A DNA stretch of 64,000 bases from Kitasatospora sp. GP82 (lineage in GTDB: Bacteria > Actinomycetota > Actinomycetes > Streptomycetales > Streptomycetaceae). Made by a program: the position numbers and the translations under genes. The notes under the pieces are model-generated. The model was not told the DNA's origin, did no database searches, and saw only the letters and a program-made list of their open reading frames with translations. Within the stretch, counting starts at the first letter, position 1; every line of letters starts with the position of its first letter. The stretch spans positions 1 through 64,000 of the forward strand of contig NZ_JARZAJ010000012.1 in assembly GCF_029892105.1 (NCBI RefSeq), in the 5' to 3' direction. This document shows positions 42,357-50,663 of this stretch, piece by piece.

Positions 42357-44798
42357 TCAGGCGGCCTTGGTGTCGAGCAGCGCGGCGAGCTGCTCGCGGG
42401 TGTAACCGCTGGCCTTGGTGAGGCCGTCGACCGCGCCGATCCGCTGGGTGGTGCCGGCGCCCGCGTCGCGCAGCCGGGTACCGAGGGTGGTCTCGGTGAG
42501 GTCGTGCCACCGCTCGGGGGAGTGCTCGGCCATCCACCCCGCCAGCACGACCAGGCGGGCCCGGTCCACCTTCTGGTAGTCCATCGCGGCAACCGCGTCG
42601 GCGACGACCTGGCGGCGCTGGACCTCCTCGCGCTCCTTCTCCCAGCGCACGGCGGCGTGCCCAGTCAGGGTGCCCGCCTTCAGCCGCAGGTCCCGGCCGC
42701 GCTCGCAGATGATCCGGAACTGGTCGAGGTTGATGACCTCGGCCTTGAGGGTGTCGTGGCCTTCCTCGGCGCCCTCGTCCAGGACGGTGACGCCCTTGTG
42801 CGCGTCCATCAGCAGGTGCGGGGCGGCGCCAGCGGCGACGGCGTCGTCACCGAGCACCATCCGGGAGGAGTTCTGCCCCTTGACCCGGTAGCAGGCCCGC
42901 TTCGAGGCGACCTCGCGCAGCTCAGTCGGCACGCTGGTGGAGTCCGGCCGCTGGGTGACGATGACCGCCATCCCACCAACGAACCGGGCCACCCGCATGA
43001 ACCGGGCGAACAGACTCACCATCACGGTCTTGCCGTTCTGCCCGGCCGGGCCCTTCTTCCCGTCCTCGGCGATCTCGGCACTCTCGTCGGTGGGGATGAG
43101 CTTCATACCGGCCGCCGCATCGAGGATCTCCTGCAGCTCGTCGACCAGGAGCAGGGTCATCTCCAGGCCGGGCTCCTTGGCCAGATCAGGGGTGATCTTC
43201 CCCTCCGGGCAGGACTTCGGGTCGGTCTCGAAGAGCTGCTCCAGGCGCTGCCCGTGCTCGGCCATCTCCGCGATGGTGTCCTCCATCACCGAGTGCATCT
43301 CGCGGATGACCGAGGTCGTGTTACCGGACACGTAGGCGTGCGCCACCAGCTTCAGCGCGGCCCAGTCCGCACCGGACTTCCCGCACAGCAGCACGATCTT
43401 CAGGTACGGGTCGAGAACGGCAGCCGCGGCGATCAACCGGGCAAGGTAGGACTTCCCATAGCCCATCAGCCCACCGATCAGCAGCGAGCTCCAGAGCATG
43501 TTCAGGATCTTCCGCACGCCGCGGGCGTTGGTACCCAGCGGGACGCCCTGCTGCCAGAAGTCCCAGGATTCAGCGGCGATCAGCTCGCTGGCGATCTTGG
43601 GCCCGGCGTACGGGTTGTCCTGGGAGGCTACCCACAACACGAGTCGCCCCTCGTGGCCCTCCTCGGTGACGTCCTTACTCAGCTGGATCCGGGCGGTCTT
43701 CACCCGCAGCGCGGAGGCCAGCTCTCCGGCCTTCCCGATCGCGGACTCCGCTGTCTTGCCGGCCGGGAGCTCTACCGTGGCGGTCCAGCCCGGCCCGTCG
43801 GGTCGGATCACCCCGACCAGCCGGGTCTCCTCCTCCTCAGCCTTCGTGATGATCCCCGCCTTCACCAGCGCGGTGATCAGGTCAGCGGCGCCCTGGACCT
43901 GGGCGGCCTGCTCAGCAGCCGCCGCGACCTGCTGGGCGGCTGCCGACCCCGGGGTTCCGGCCGTCTCGGCGGCCTGCCGGGCGGCGGTGACCGCGGCGGC
44001 GAATCCGGGACCCTCGACCGGCACCTCGGCCAGTTCGTCACGGCACACCGTCCGGGACTGCTGCAGGACCTGACCGGCGGTCGGCTCCCCATCAGCGGCC
44101 TCACCCGAGTCCTGCACCGCCAGCCCGGACCGCCACAGGGCGACCGCGGCCGCAGGCAGCGACAGCAGCAGCAACCGGATGTCCTGCATCGGCAGCACTA
44201 CCCCGCCACCGATCACCCCGGCTACCAACATCGCGGCGCGGCTGGCCTTCTTCGCCCAGCGGGCCCTGTCGACCTGGCCCTCGGTGACCTCGGCCGCCAG
44301 CTCGGGGATCAGGGCCTGGTGCTCCTTCAGCAGGGTCTGGAGCAGCTCGCGCCGGTCCTTCAGCGCGATCACCTGCGGCCCGTCCCGGTGCGGGTCGTTG
44401 TGCTCGTGGTCGGCGGTCTCGGTGCGCTTCGCTGCGATGATCTGCCCGCCGATCCGGGAGATCTCCTGCTTGAGCTGGGTCTCCCGGCCCTGGTGGCTGC
44501 GCTGCCGGTCGGCGATGACCAGCTGGGCGACCTGACCGTCGGACAAGTCCCGGGTCTGGATCCAGTTCCAGGTATTCTCCCGGGCGCGGTCCATGTGCTG
44601 GCGGACCGGCCCGTCGGCGGCGAACGCTGCGGTGATCCTGTCCTTCAGACTGCTGCCCACCCCCCGGCTGTCCTCGTCGGGGGCCTGGTCGCCGTCGCCG
44701 GCCTCGGGCTCCTGGTCGTGCTCCTTGGTGAGGGACACCGGGGCGGTGGGCTCGTCGTCGGGGCCGGTGGCCGGCGGGGTGTCGGTGGCGGTGCTCAT
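42357..44798 (-). CDS. TraB-type FtsK/SpoIIIE DNA translocase
   Basis: This 813-residue ATPase would pump double-stranded DNA between mycelia during conjugation, the single essential transfer protein of Streptomyces elements. Features in order are an acidic N-terminus, a coiled region, two hydrophobic segments near residues 190-230 (AAMLVAGVIGGGVVLPMQDI), Walker A IGGLMGYGKSYLARLIAAAA (about 443), Walker B MTLLLVDELQEIL (about 545) and a C-terminal winged-helix-like part (KASGYTREQLAALLD) suited to recognition of DNA repeats. ATG at 44798 follows GGAGG. It lies centrally in the cluster with Spd-like genes upstream. Confidence 0.9.
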   Translation of the reverse strand: MSTATDTPPATGPDDEPTAPVSLTKEHDQEPEAGDGDQAPDEDSRGVGSSLKDRITAAFAADGPVRQHMDRARENTWNWIQTRDLSDGQVAQLVIADRQRSHQGRETQLKQEISRIGGQIIAAKRTETADHEHNDPHRDGPQVIALKDRRELLQTLLKEHQALIPELAAEVTEGQVDRARWAKKASRAAMLVAGVIGGGVVLPMQDIRLLLLSLPAAAVALWRSGLAVQDSGEAADGEPTAGQVLQQSRTVCRDELAEVPVEGPGFAAAVTAARQAAETAGTPGSAAAQQVAAAAEQAAQVQGAADLITALVKAGIITKAEEEETRLVGVIRPDGPGWTATVELPAGKTAESAIGKAGELASALRVKTARIQLSKDVTEEGHEGRLVLWVASQDNPYAGPKIASELIAAESWDFWQQGVPLGTNARGVRKILNMLWSSLLIGGLMGYGKSYLARLIAAAAVLDPYLKIVLLCGKSGADWAALKLVAHAYVSGNTTSVIREMHSVMEDTIAEMAEHGQRLEQLFETDPKSCPEGKITPDLAKEPGLEMTLLLVDELQEILDAAAGMKLIPTDESAEIAEDGKKGPAGQNGKTVMVSLFARFMRVARFVGGMAVIVTQRPDSTSVPTELREVASKRACYRVKGQNSSRMVLGDDAVAAGAAPHLLMDAHKGVTVLDEGAEEGHDTLKAEVINLDQFRIICERGRDLRLKAGTLTGHAAVRWEKEREEVQRRQVVADAVAAMDYQKVDRARLVVLAGWMAEHSPERWHDLTETTLGTRLRDAGAGTTQRIGAVDGLTKASGYTREQLAALLDTKAA

Positions 44799-44835
44799 CG
44801 GGTCCTCCGGTGGTGTCACTGGTACGGGGAGTGCG

Positions 44836-44868
44836 AGGGGTGCGAGATGTCGGATGTCTCGCACCCCT
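44836..44868. repeat. Hairpin upstream of traB
   Basis: AGGGGTGCGAGA pairs perfectly with TCTCGCACCCCT around a 9-base loop. A related hairpin with GTGCGAG arms is at 46240-46264 and a looser one at 40800-40834. It may attenuate or process the transfer mRNA. Confidence 0.65.
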
Positions 44869-44884
44869 TGGAGCTACCGGCCTG

Positions 44885-45073
44885 TCAGTGCTCGGGGCAG
44901 CGCAGAACGTGGGTGACGGTGTCGTTGGTGGTGTAGATCTCGCAGTCGCAGATCCAGCACGCCCACAGCTCGCCGCCGGGGCGGTCCCACTCCTCCATCT
45001 CCTGGTGGCAGCAGTACGGCGGCTGGTCGACGGTGTCGCCGGCCTTGATGTCCTCGACCGTCTCGGCGCTCAT
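44885..45073 (-). CDS. Small Cys-rich protein
   Basis: This 62-residue protein has PYCCHQEMEEW, CWICDCEIYTT and VLRCPEH, enough ligands for a zinc site. It starts after the CAGACAGGAGACC leader. Function unknown. Confidence 0.62.
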   Translation of the reverse strand: MSAETVEDIKAGDTVDQPPYCCHQEMEEWDRPGGELWACWICDCEIYTTNDTVTHVLRCPEH

Positions 45074-45111
45074 GATCTGGGTCTCCTGTCTGGCTGGTGG
45101 GTGGTCAGGGG

Positions 45112-45157
45112 CCCGGGGCGGCCGGCGGATCCGGCCAGAGATGGCGGCCGCCCCGGG
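45112..45157. repeat. Intergenic hairpin repeat, copy B
   Basis: CCCGGGGCGGCC and GGCCGCCCCGGG form the same stem as copy A at 41561-41606, and the flanking ~80 bp are also nearly identical. It was presumably duplicated within the cluster. Confidence 0.7.
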
Positions 45158-45166
45158 GCTCTCGCG

Positions 45167-45475
45167 TCAGACGAGGGCGAGGTCGTTGACGTTGTTGAGG
45201 CGCTTGTCGGCGCGGCTGATGAGCTGGGCCTGGTCCGGGTCGGTGTCGGGCAGGAGGAACGCCTCGGTGAGGAAGTCGAAGGCCATGGTGAGGTCGTGGG
45301 CGGCGGCCTGGAAGTCGTCAGTGGCGCCGTAGCCGAGCGCGTCGCCGAGGTCAGCGATCACGTCGATGAAGTCACCGATGCTGACGTCACCGAGGCTGTC
45401 CCGGTTGTCGAGGCGGGCGATCATGTCGGCGTGCCGGGCGATGATCTGCTCGAAGGTGGTGGCGGGCATGGCCAT
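45167..45475 (-). CDS. Hypothetical acidic helical protein
   Basis: This 102-residue protein (TTFEQIIARHADMIARLDNR, later DDFQAAAHDLTMAFDFLTEA) starts after GAGGAG. It has no membrane segment. Function unknown. Confidence 0.63.
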   Translation of the reverse strand: MAMPATTFEQIIARHADMIARLDNRDSLGDVSIGDFIDVIADLGDALGYGATDDFQAAAHDLTMAFDFLTEAFLLPDTDPDQAQLISRADKRLNNVNDLALV

Positions 45476-45584
45476 GGTGAACTCCTCGATCGGCTCGGCC
45501 GGGCTGTCCGGCTCACCGTCCGTCCCGGGCCTGGGAGGTGTGTGTGGGCCCGGGGCGGCGCGGAAAGCGGGCAGAGCGGGTGGG

Positions 45585-46019
45585 TCAGCGGGTGGTGGCG
45601 GCGCCGACGCTGCCGATCACGGCGCCCGTGCTGTCGCCGGTGGTCTTGACCGTGTTGGTGACGGTGCCGAAGAGCCCCCAGCTGCCGACCAGGACGGTGG
45701 CCACGGCGCCGAGGATGAAGGCCCGCTTGACCTCCTTCGCGTGGCTCTTCCACTTCGCCGCCGTCCAGACGACGATCCCCAGACCCAGCAGGGTGGCGCC
45801 GGACAGGCCGATCGCTCCGCCGGCCGAGACGCTGGCCGGGGCCATCGCCGGGGTGACCTGGGTGGTGTCAGCGAGCTGTACGACGGTCGCGGTGTGGGTG
45901 TCAGCGGCGTACGCGGCGTGCAGCTGCGTGGGCATCTCGGCGGTCGCGGTCCAGCCGCCGACGGTGGTCCAGGTGACGGGGACGGTGGTCTGGGCAGCGG
46001 CGGTGATGGCGTACGTCAT
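45585..46019 (-). CDS. Two-helix membrane protein, possibly Spd-like
   Basis: This 144-residue protein has a soluble N-terminal part and two membrane segments, GAIGLSGATLLGLGIVVW and RAFILGAVATVLVGSWGLFG. Small membrane proteins beside traB in Streptomyces elements often help intramycelial plasmid spread. That role is inferred from position and topology, not from sequence identity. Confidence 0.62.
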   Translation of the reverse strand: MTYAITAAAQTTVPVTWTTVGGWTATAEMPTQLHAAYAADTHTATVVQLADTTQVTPAMAPASVSAGGAIGLSGATLLGLGIVVWTAAKWKSHAKEVKRAFILGAVATVLVGSWGLFGTVTNTVKTTGDSTGAVIGSVGAATTR

Positions 46020-46042
46020 GGCGGGGATCTCCTGATCTGAGG

Positions 46043-46195
46043 TCAGCGGGCGGCGGTGGCGGTGCGGTGCTCGGCGGGGCGGCAGGTGGGGCAGGGCACG
46101 GTGCCCTTGCCGTCGGGGGCGACGACGGTCCGCCAGTCCTGGCAGGTGCCGCAGTCGTAGCGGGGGCGGGGGGCGAAGGTGGAGGTGTTCGACAT
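46043..46195 (-). CDS. Small zinc-ribbon protein
   Basis: This 50-residue protein has two CxxC pairs (YDCGTCQDW and VPCPTCRPA). ATG at 46195 follows GGAGG. Function unknown. Confidence 0.6.
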   Translation of the reverse strand: MSNTSTFAPRPRYDCGTCQDWRTVVAPDGKGTVPCPTCRPAEHRTATAAR

Positions 46196-46239
46196 CAGGG
46201 GGCCTCCTGGCAGTGCGGGACGTACGGGGAGTGCGAGGT

Positions 46240-46264
46240 GTGCGAGAGGTCGTACGGCTCGCAC
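46240..46264. repeat. Hairpin with GTGCGAG arms
   Basis: GTGCGAG and CTCGCAC flank an 11-base loop. The surrounding sequence (ACGGGGAGTGCGAGG) recurs upstream of traB at 44824. It lies between two genes of the cluster. Confidence 0.5.
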
Positions 46265-46281
46265 CCGGTGCGAATGCTGGG

Positions 46282-47517
46282 TTAGCGGACTCCGGCCAGG
46301 CCGCCGTCGTCGCCGCGCTCGGCCTCGATCGCCCGGCGGAGGCGGACCGCGTACTCGTTGCGGCAGCCGATCAGCTCGCGGATCTTGGGGGCCGACAGGG
46401 TCTGACCGGCGGGCAGGAGATCGGCGAGGGCGCGGACCTTGGCCAGGTGCTCCGGGTCCAGCGGCCTTTCCCCAACCGCCTTGACGGGGGTCTGCGGGGG
46501 CTTCGGGGCGGCCTTCTGCGGGGCCTTCCCCGGGCCGTGGAGCCCAATTCCCGCAAGGGTTTCCGGGTCCCCGGAACGGAACCGGGAAGCGGCCTCCAGA
46601 GCCTCCGGGAACGCCATCCGGTAGACGCTCTCCTCGTCGTCCAGGAACGGGTCCGGCGGCATCCCCGGCTCCAGCTCGACCACCGGCCGGGGAACGGCAA
46701 CCTCATCGACCCGGGCCCTCGCCTGGAGCTGCCGGGCGATCAGTTCGGAGGTCACTCCGGTCACCTCGACGCCCTCGACGAAGCCCCAGGCGATCCGCCA
46801 CGCGTCGTCCGGGTGGAGCGCGCCGTACGGGTTCGCGGACAGCAGTTCCTGGGCGACGCCCAGAACCTCCGGGTGGTGCGCGGCGCGGGCCTTGGCGTGC
46901 GCGGCCTTCTCCTTCTTGGCCTGCTTCTCGGCCTTCGTCGGGCCCCGGCCGCCGTGCGTCTGGAGATCGGTCAGCCAGACCGCCACGACGCTGGAGAGGG
47001 CGAGCACCCAGGCCACCCACGAGTGAGCGGCGTACCGCTCGGCCCCGTGCGAGTAGTTGATCCACCCGGCGATACCGCCGGCCACCCACGCGCCGATCCG
47101 GTAGGTGCGGGTCGATCGCTGCCCCTCGGCCTGGCTACCCATCGCGACCAGGGCCCAGGCGGCGCCTTCGAGCATGGTGGCCAGCAGGGCGGCCATGAGG
47201 ACGGCGACGTCGGCGTCGGTGAGTGCGCCGACCTGCGAGACCACGGCGGGGACGATCGAGCAGACCTGGACCAGGCGCACGAACGCCCGCGCCGGGTTGG
47301 TGCGGACCCAGCCGGTCAGCTTGCCGACCTTCGCCGCCCGCGCCTTCCGCGCCTCGGCCTTGCGGGCGTCAGCCTCCTTGCGGTCGGCGGCCTTCCGGCG
47401 GCGCTCGGCGTCGGCGTCCTTCCGGGCCTCGGCCCGGTCAGCGAGCCGGTCCTGCCGGTCCGCTTCCCGCTCGGCGGCCTTGTCCTTGCGCCGCTCGGTG
47501 TAGAAGGAGGTGCTCAC
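46282..47517 (-). CDS. Spd/DUF2637-like integral membrane protein
   Basis: This 411-residue protein begins with a very basic, Lys/Arg/Glu/Ala-rich cytoplasmic region. It then has about four membrane segments (residues 80-190, including AVLMAALLATMLEGAAWALV and AWVLALSSVVAVWLTDLQ) and ends in a soluble C-terminal half with an HTH-like stretch (LSAPKIRELIGCRNEYAVRL). This layout is typical of DUF2637/SpdB-type proteins of actinomycete conjugative elements, which aid plasmid spread with TraB. GTG at 47517 overlaps the previous stop (GTGA). Confidence 0.72.
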   Translation of the reverse strand: MSTSFYTERRKDKAAEREADRQDRLADRAEARKDADAERRRKAADRKEADARKAEARKARAAKVGKLTGWVRTNPARAFVRLVQVCSIVPAVVSQVGALTDADVAVLMAALLATMLEGAAWALVAMGSQAEGQRSTRTYRIGAWVAGGIAGWINYSHGAERYAAHSWVAWVLALSSVVAVWLTDLQTHGGRGPTKAEKQAKKEKAAHAKARAAHHPEVLGVAQELLSANPYGALHPDDAWRIAWGFVEGVEVTGVTSELIARQLQARARVDEVAVPRPVVELEPGMPPDPFLDDEESVYRMAFPEALEAASRFRSGDPETLAGIGLHGPGKAPQKAAPKPPQTPVKAVGERPLDPEHLAKVRALADLLPAGQTLSAPKIRELIGCRNEYAVRLRRAIEAERGDDGGLAGVR

Positions 47518-47852
47518 TTTGTCCACCGGCCCTTCGGACCGCGCTGTCGGGGGACCGTCCCGGCCGGAGCGGAGCGCGGCTTCGTGGTCACCGAGTCAGA
47601 CTCGCTGGACCCGGAGGACCTCTTGGGCCCGGTGGCCGGCCTCGGGGTCGAGGGCTTCGCACCGGACGGCTTGTTGCTGGCCTTCGCCGTCGGGACGGCA
47701 CGGACCACCAGGAGGGTGCCGGCCGCGAGGAGGACCAGGCGGGTCACCCCGTCGGCGGGGGTGTAGAGCGCGAGGGCCAGGAGGAGGAGCGGCCAGCCGA
47801 TGAGCAGCCGGGTCTTCGCGTTATCGAGGGCGGCAGCGGCCATCGCGTTCAC
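47514..47852 (-). CDS. Small membrane protein
   Basis: This 112-residue protein has two close hydrophobic segments (LLIGWPLLLLALALY and LVLLAAGTLLVVRAV) and a basic, Ser/Pro-rich C-terminus. It starts with GTG overlapping the whiB-like stop and ends overlapping the Spd-like start, each by 4 bp. It is probably a spread-associated membrane protein. Confidence 0.62.
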   Translation of the reverse strand: MNAMAAAALDNAKTRLLIGWPLLLLALALYTPADGVTRLVLLAAGTLLVVRAVPTAKASNKPSGAKPSTPRPATGPKRSSGSSESDSVTTKPRSAPAGTVPRQRGPKGRWTK

Positions 47853-48154
47853 GCGGCCACCCCCGCCAGCTGGGCGGCCTTGCGGCCACGGATGATGGCC
47901 TTGCGCTGGGCGGCGGTGGCACCACCGACGACACCGAACTGCTTGTCCACCGCGTAACTCAGTTCGCCCTCCAGGCAGTTGCGGCGAGCGACCAGCGGGC
48001 AGGTCGCGCACACGTCCAGGGCGGCCTGTTCGTCGGCGTTGGGCCACTCGATGTGGCGGCTGTCGGCGGCGGGGAAGAAGAAGCCGGTCTCGTACCGGGT
48101 GCACGGGGCGGGCTTCGTTTCCTCCCGCCGCGTGTTTTCGGGCATGCTGGTCAC
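47849..48154 (-). CDS. WhiB-like iron-sulfur regulator, atypical
   Basis: This 101-residue protein has the four-Cys arrangement of WhiB-like transcription factors (Cys18, Cys49, Cys52, Cys60) that would hold a [4Fe-4S] cluster, plus a basic C-terminus (QRKAIIRGRKAAQ). Two features are unusual: the last two Cys are separated by seven residues, not five, and the conserved G-V/I-W-G-G turn reads GVVGG. It is the first gene of the minus-strand transfer operon and may regulate it or interact with a sigma factor. Confidence 0.82.
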   Translation of the reverse strand: MTSMPENTRREETKPAPCTRYETGFFFPAADSRHIEWPNADEQAALDVCATCPLVARRNCLEGELSYAVDKQFGVVGGATAAQRKAIIRGRKAAQLAGVAA

Positions 48155-48387
48155 AGCGGAATCCCTTCCAGCGTTGTGGTTTCTGCGTTGCCCCCGACCG
48201 GCCCGTCGGGGGCTTTTTCGCGCGCGGGCTCTGGCTCCGGGCGCGCCGAAATAGGGCTTTTCTGAGGCCGTCCGCCTCGCCTAGCAACAACACTGACGGT
48301 AGTAGCAGGAAAACTACGAGTCAAGAGTTTCTGTCACTAGCAGTGTTGCGGCTACCGTGAGAGCGTCAGTGCGACCAAGGAGGACAC
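48155..48387. promoter_or_regulatory. Divergent promoter with CAACACTG inverted repeats
   Basis: On the minus strand TTGACT (48319-48324) and TACCGT (48296-48301) are spaced by 17 bp, a good promoter for the whiB-transfer operon. On the plus strand TACCGT recurs at 48353. CAACACTG (48288-48295) and CAGTGTTG (48341-48348) lie beside the two -10 elements as an inverted repeat. They are likely operators for a regulator serving both directions, probably the Xre protein encoded at 48711. Confidence 0.55.
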
Positions 48388-48714
48388 ATGACGCCCGGTT
48401 TCGCCCTAGTTGTTCGCTTTACGCTCCGCGATGAGGAAGCCGCCACGGCTTTCGACCGGCTCACCGAACAGACAATCCAGCAGATCAGCGCCAACGAGCC
48501 CGGCACCCTCACCTACGTCAGCCACATCCCGGACGGCGAGCCGCTGGTGCGGGTCTTCTACGAGCTGTACGCCGGCCGCGCCGCCTTCGACGCCCACGAA
48601 GCTCAGTCCCATACCCGGTACTTCCTTCAGCATCGCGAGCAGTACCTCACGAACGTCGACGTCACCTTCATGACCGAGACGTCCGGCAAGCGCCCCACCG
48701 GAGAGGCACGATGA
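48388..48714 (+). CDS. Antibiotic biosynthesis monooxygenase (ABM)-domain protein
   Basis: This 108-residue dimeric ferredoxin-like-fold protein resembles quinol monooxygenases of the ABM family (FALVVRFTLRDEEAATAFDR, then EPGTLTYVSHIPDGEP and FYELYAGRAAFDAHEAQSHT). It could oxidise a small aromatic substrate without cofactors, but in this setting it may be a ligand-binding partner of the next gene. AAGGAGG precedes the ATG. Its stop overlaps the regulator start by 4 bp. Confidence 0.8.
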   Translation: MTPGFALVVRFTLRDEEAATAFDRLTEQTIQQISANEPGTLTYVSHIPDGEPLVRVFYELYAGRAAFDAHEAQSHTRYFLQHREQYLTNVDVTFMTETSGKRPTGEAR

Positions 48715-49940
48715 CCCCCGAACAGCAGCGGACCGTCGGCGCCCGCGTCGCCCAACTCCGCAAGCAGCGCGGACTCACACAGCGCGAACTCGCCAACGCG
48801 GTAAGCCGCACGACATCCTGGCTCTCCCAGGTCGAACGCGGAGTCCAGCCCGTCGCACGCCTGGACGTCCTGCAACTCCTCGCCGACGCCCTGGGCGTCT
48901 CCGTCCAAACCCTGCAACCGGACGCCCCGACACCTCAGGCAGCCCCGCAGGCCCGCATCAGCGAATCCAACGACCTGGACGGCGCCCGACTCCTCCTGTC
49001 GGGCCACCCCGCCCTCGACGTCCTCCTCGCTGACACCAGCCCCGAACCGGGCAACCTGCCGGAACTCCGCGACCAGGTCGAGGAACTGTGGAACCTCACC
49101 CACAGCGCCCGCTTTGCTGACATCAGCAACAAGGCGACGACCCTCGTCCCAGAACTCGAACGGACCGTCAGGACCTGCGCCGACGCCGACCAGGCCGAGG
49201 CCCACGGGCTCCTCGCAAGGACGTACCAGGCCCTCGCTGCAGCCTTCGTCCGGCAAGACGAATCCGACGCCGCATGGACCGCCGCGGACCGGTCCATCCG
49301 AGCCGCCGAGCAATCCGGCGACCCCCTCAGCGTGTTCGCCGGCATCTACCGGCTCACCCAGGCGTTCGTACGCCTGCGCCGCCTCGACCAGGCCGAACAC
49401 GCAGCCGAGACCGCAGTGCGGGCCCTGGAGCGGCGCACCGCCAAGGCAGCCCCAGCCGAGTTGTCAGTCCTTGGAGCACTCCACCTCGTCCTCGCCCACG
49501 TCCACGCCCGATCCGGACGCCGGGCCGAAGCCCGCACCGAACTCGACCGGGCCCGGCAGGTTGCCCGGCAGCTGGGCGAGGACCGGAACGACCACGACCT
49601 GGAGTTCGGCCCCACCAACGTGGAGATCCAGGCCGTGTCTACCGCCGTCGACCTCGGCGACGCCGGTGAAGCGCTCGACCTGGGACTGTCCATCGACGCC
49701 ACTCCGCTGTCACCGGAGCGGCAAGCCCGGCTCCTCATGGATCTCGGCCGCGCTCACGCACAGCGCCGACACCCTGGTGAGGCCCTGGATTGCCTACTCA
49801 GGGCCGAGGAGTTGGCTCCCGAGACCATCCGCACGCACGTTGCTGCGCGGTCGACGATCCGTGAGCTGGTCCTCGTGTCCGGCCGTTCAGCGTCTCAGGA
49901 ACTGCTCGACCTGGCTGAGCGGGCTGACGCTTTGGAGTAG
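48711..49940 (+). CDS. Xre-family regulator with TPR-like C-terminal domain
   Basis: This 409-residue protein has an N-terminal Xre helix-turn-helix (GLTQRELANAVSRTTSWLSQ, then VERGVQPVARLDVLQLLADA; residues about 20-65). A long helical repeat region with TPR-like units follows (HGLLARTYQALAAAFVRQDE; LVLAHVHARSGRRAEARTEL). Such proteins sense small peptides or metabolites through the repeats. It is coupled to the ABM gene and divergent from the transfer operon, so it is the best candidate for the operon's repressor. Confidence 0.83.
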   Translation: MTPEQQRTVGARVAQLRKQRGLTQRELANAVSRTTSWLSQVERGVQPVARLDVLQLLADALGVSVQTLQPDAPTPQAAPQARISESNDLDGARLLLSGHPALDVLLADTSPEPGNLPELRDQVEELWNLTHSARFADISNKATTLVPELERTVRTCADADQAEAHGLLARTYQALAAAFVRQDESDAAWTAADRSIRAAEQSGDPLSVFAGIYRLTQAFVRLRRLDQAEHAAETAVRALERRTAKAAPAELSVLGALHLVLAHVHARSGRRAEARTELDRARQVARQLGEDRNDHDLEFGPTNVEIQAVSTAVDLGDAGEALDLGLSIDATPLSPERQARLLMDLGRAHAQRRHPGEALDCLLRAEELAPETIRTHVAARSTIRELVLVSGRSASQELLDLAERADALE

Positions 49941-49955
49941 AAGGTGCCTGTGGTT

Positions 49956-49985
49956 GGCCCTGGTCGCTGTATGGCGGCCAGGGCC
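49956..49985. terminator. Hairpin terminator after the Xre-TPR gene
   Basis: GGCCCTGG pairs with CCAGGGCC across a 14-base loop, 15 bp past the stop, and is followed by TTCGTGTG. It lies between converging genes and may serve both. Confidence 0.62.
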
Positions 49986-50008
49986 TTCGTGTGCCGGCCG
50001 AAGCCCCG

Positions 50009-50194
50009 TCAGTCCTCCGGCCCGCAGACACAGTTCTCGGGCTGGGCACCCTGCCCGATCTCACAAGCGCAGTAGATCGGGCCGAACGGGCTCGGGGTGG
50101 GCTCACCGCCGAAGCAGTGATCGCATTCGCCCTCCTGCCACTCCTCCGCGTCCTCGAACTCGTCGTCCAGGTCGTCCTCGTCGTAGACGTCCAT
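50009..50194 (-). CDS. Small acidic Cys-rich protein
   Basis: This 61-residue very acidic protein (DVYDEDDLDDEFEDAEEW) has Cys pairs in ECDHCFGG, YCACEIG and NCVCGPED, a likely metal site. Function unknown. It is the last gene of the right-end minus-strand group. Confidence 0.6.
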   Translation of the reverse strand: MDVYDEDDLDDEFEDAEEWQEGECDHCFGGEPTPSPFGPIYCACEIGQGAQPENCVCGPED

Positions 50195-50229
50195 CAGGTA
50201 ATCCTTTTCCGGTCAGGTAGTGAAAGTGG

Positions 50230-50574
50230 CTACTTGGCGCCCATGTGGAACAGCGGGCTCGCCGCGGCGTGCAGCGAGTTGGACAGCCTCCCGAGGTAGA
50301 GCACTGAGTCCTCCAACGACTTGGCGACCTCGGCGACGGCGGCCTCGGAGTCCTCGCCGGTGTCCATCTGGATCGCCCTCTCCTTCTGCCGGGTCTTCAG
50401 CTGTCGGGCGAGCTGGTCGAGCGTCTGCGGCAGGCCGTCGACCAGGCGGCAGAGGGCCTGCGTGGTGGTGCTGATGACCGGCGCGGAGATCCGCTGGTCG
50501 AGGGTGATGTGGTTGAGCTCCCGGATCGCCTCGGCGGCGGTCTGAGCTCGCTTGGCCGGATCGGGCTTGGGCAT
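50230..50574 (-). CDS. Hypothetical helical protein
   Basis: This 114-residue protein (KRAQTAAEAIRELNHITLDQ, later TLDQLARQLKTRQKERAIQM) starts after GAGGAG. It is predicted to be mostly helical and soluble. Function unknown. Confidence 0.63.
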   Translation of the reverse strand: MPKPDPAKRAQTAAEAIRELNHITLDQRISAPVISTTTQALCRLVDGLPQTLDQLARQLKTRQKERAIQMDTGEDSEAAVAEVAKSLEDSVLYLGRLSNSLHAAASPLFHMGAK

Positions 50575-50663
50575 GCGGCGCTCCTCTGGTCGGTGGCTGG
50601 ACTGTCCAGCTCCCCACGCCGCCCGGGCGACCCCGGGCGGCGCAGGCAGTTGTCAGGCCGCGC

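Noticed and set aside
41574..44936. 1120-codon open frame on the plus strand across the TraB-type gene
   Set aside because: No family motifs. The opposite strand encodes Walker A and B motifs and a proper ribosome-binding site.
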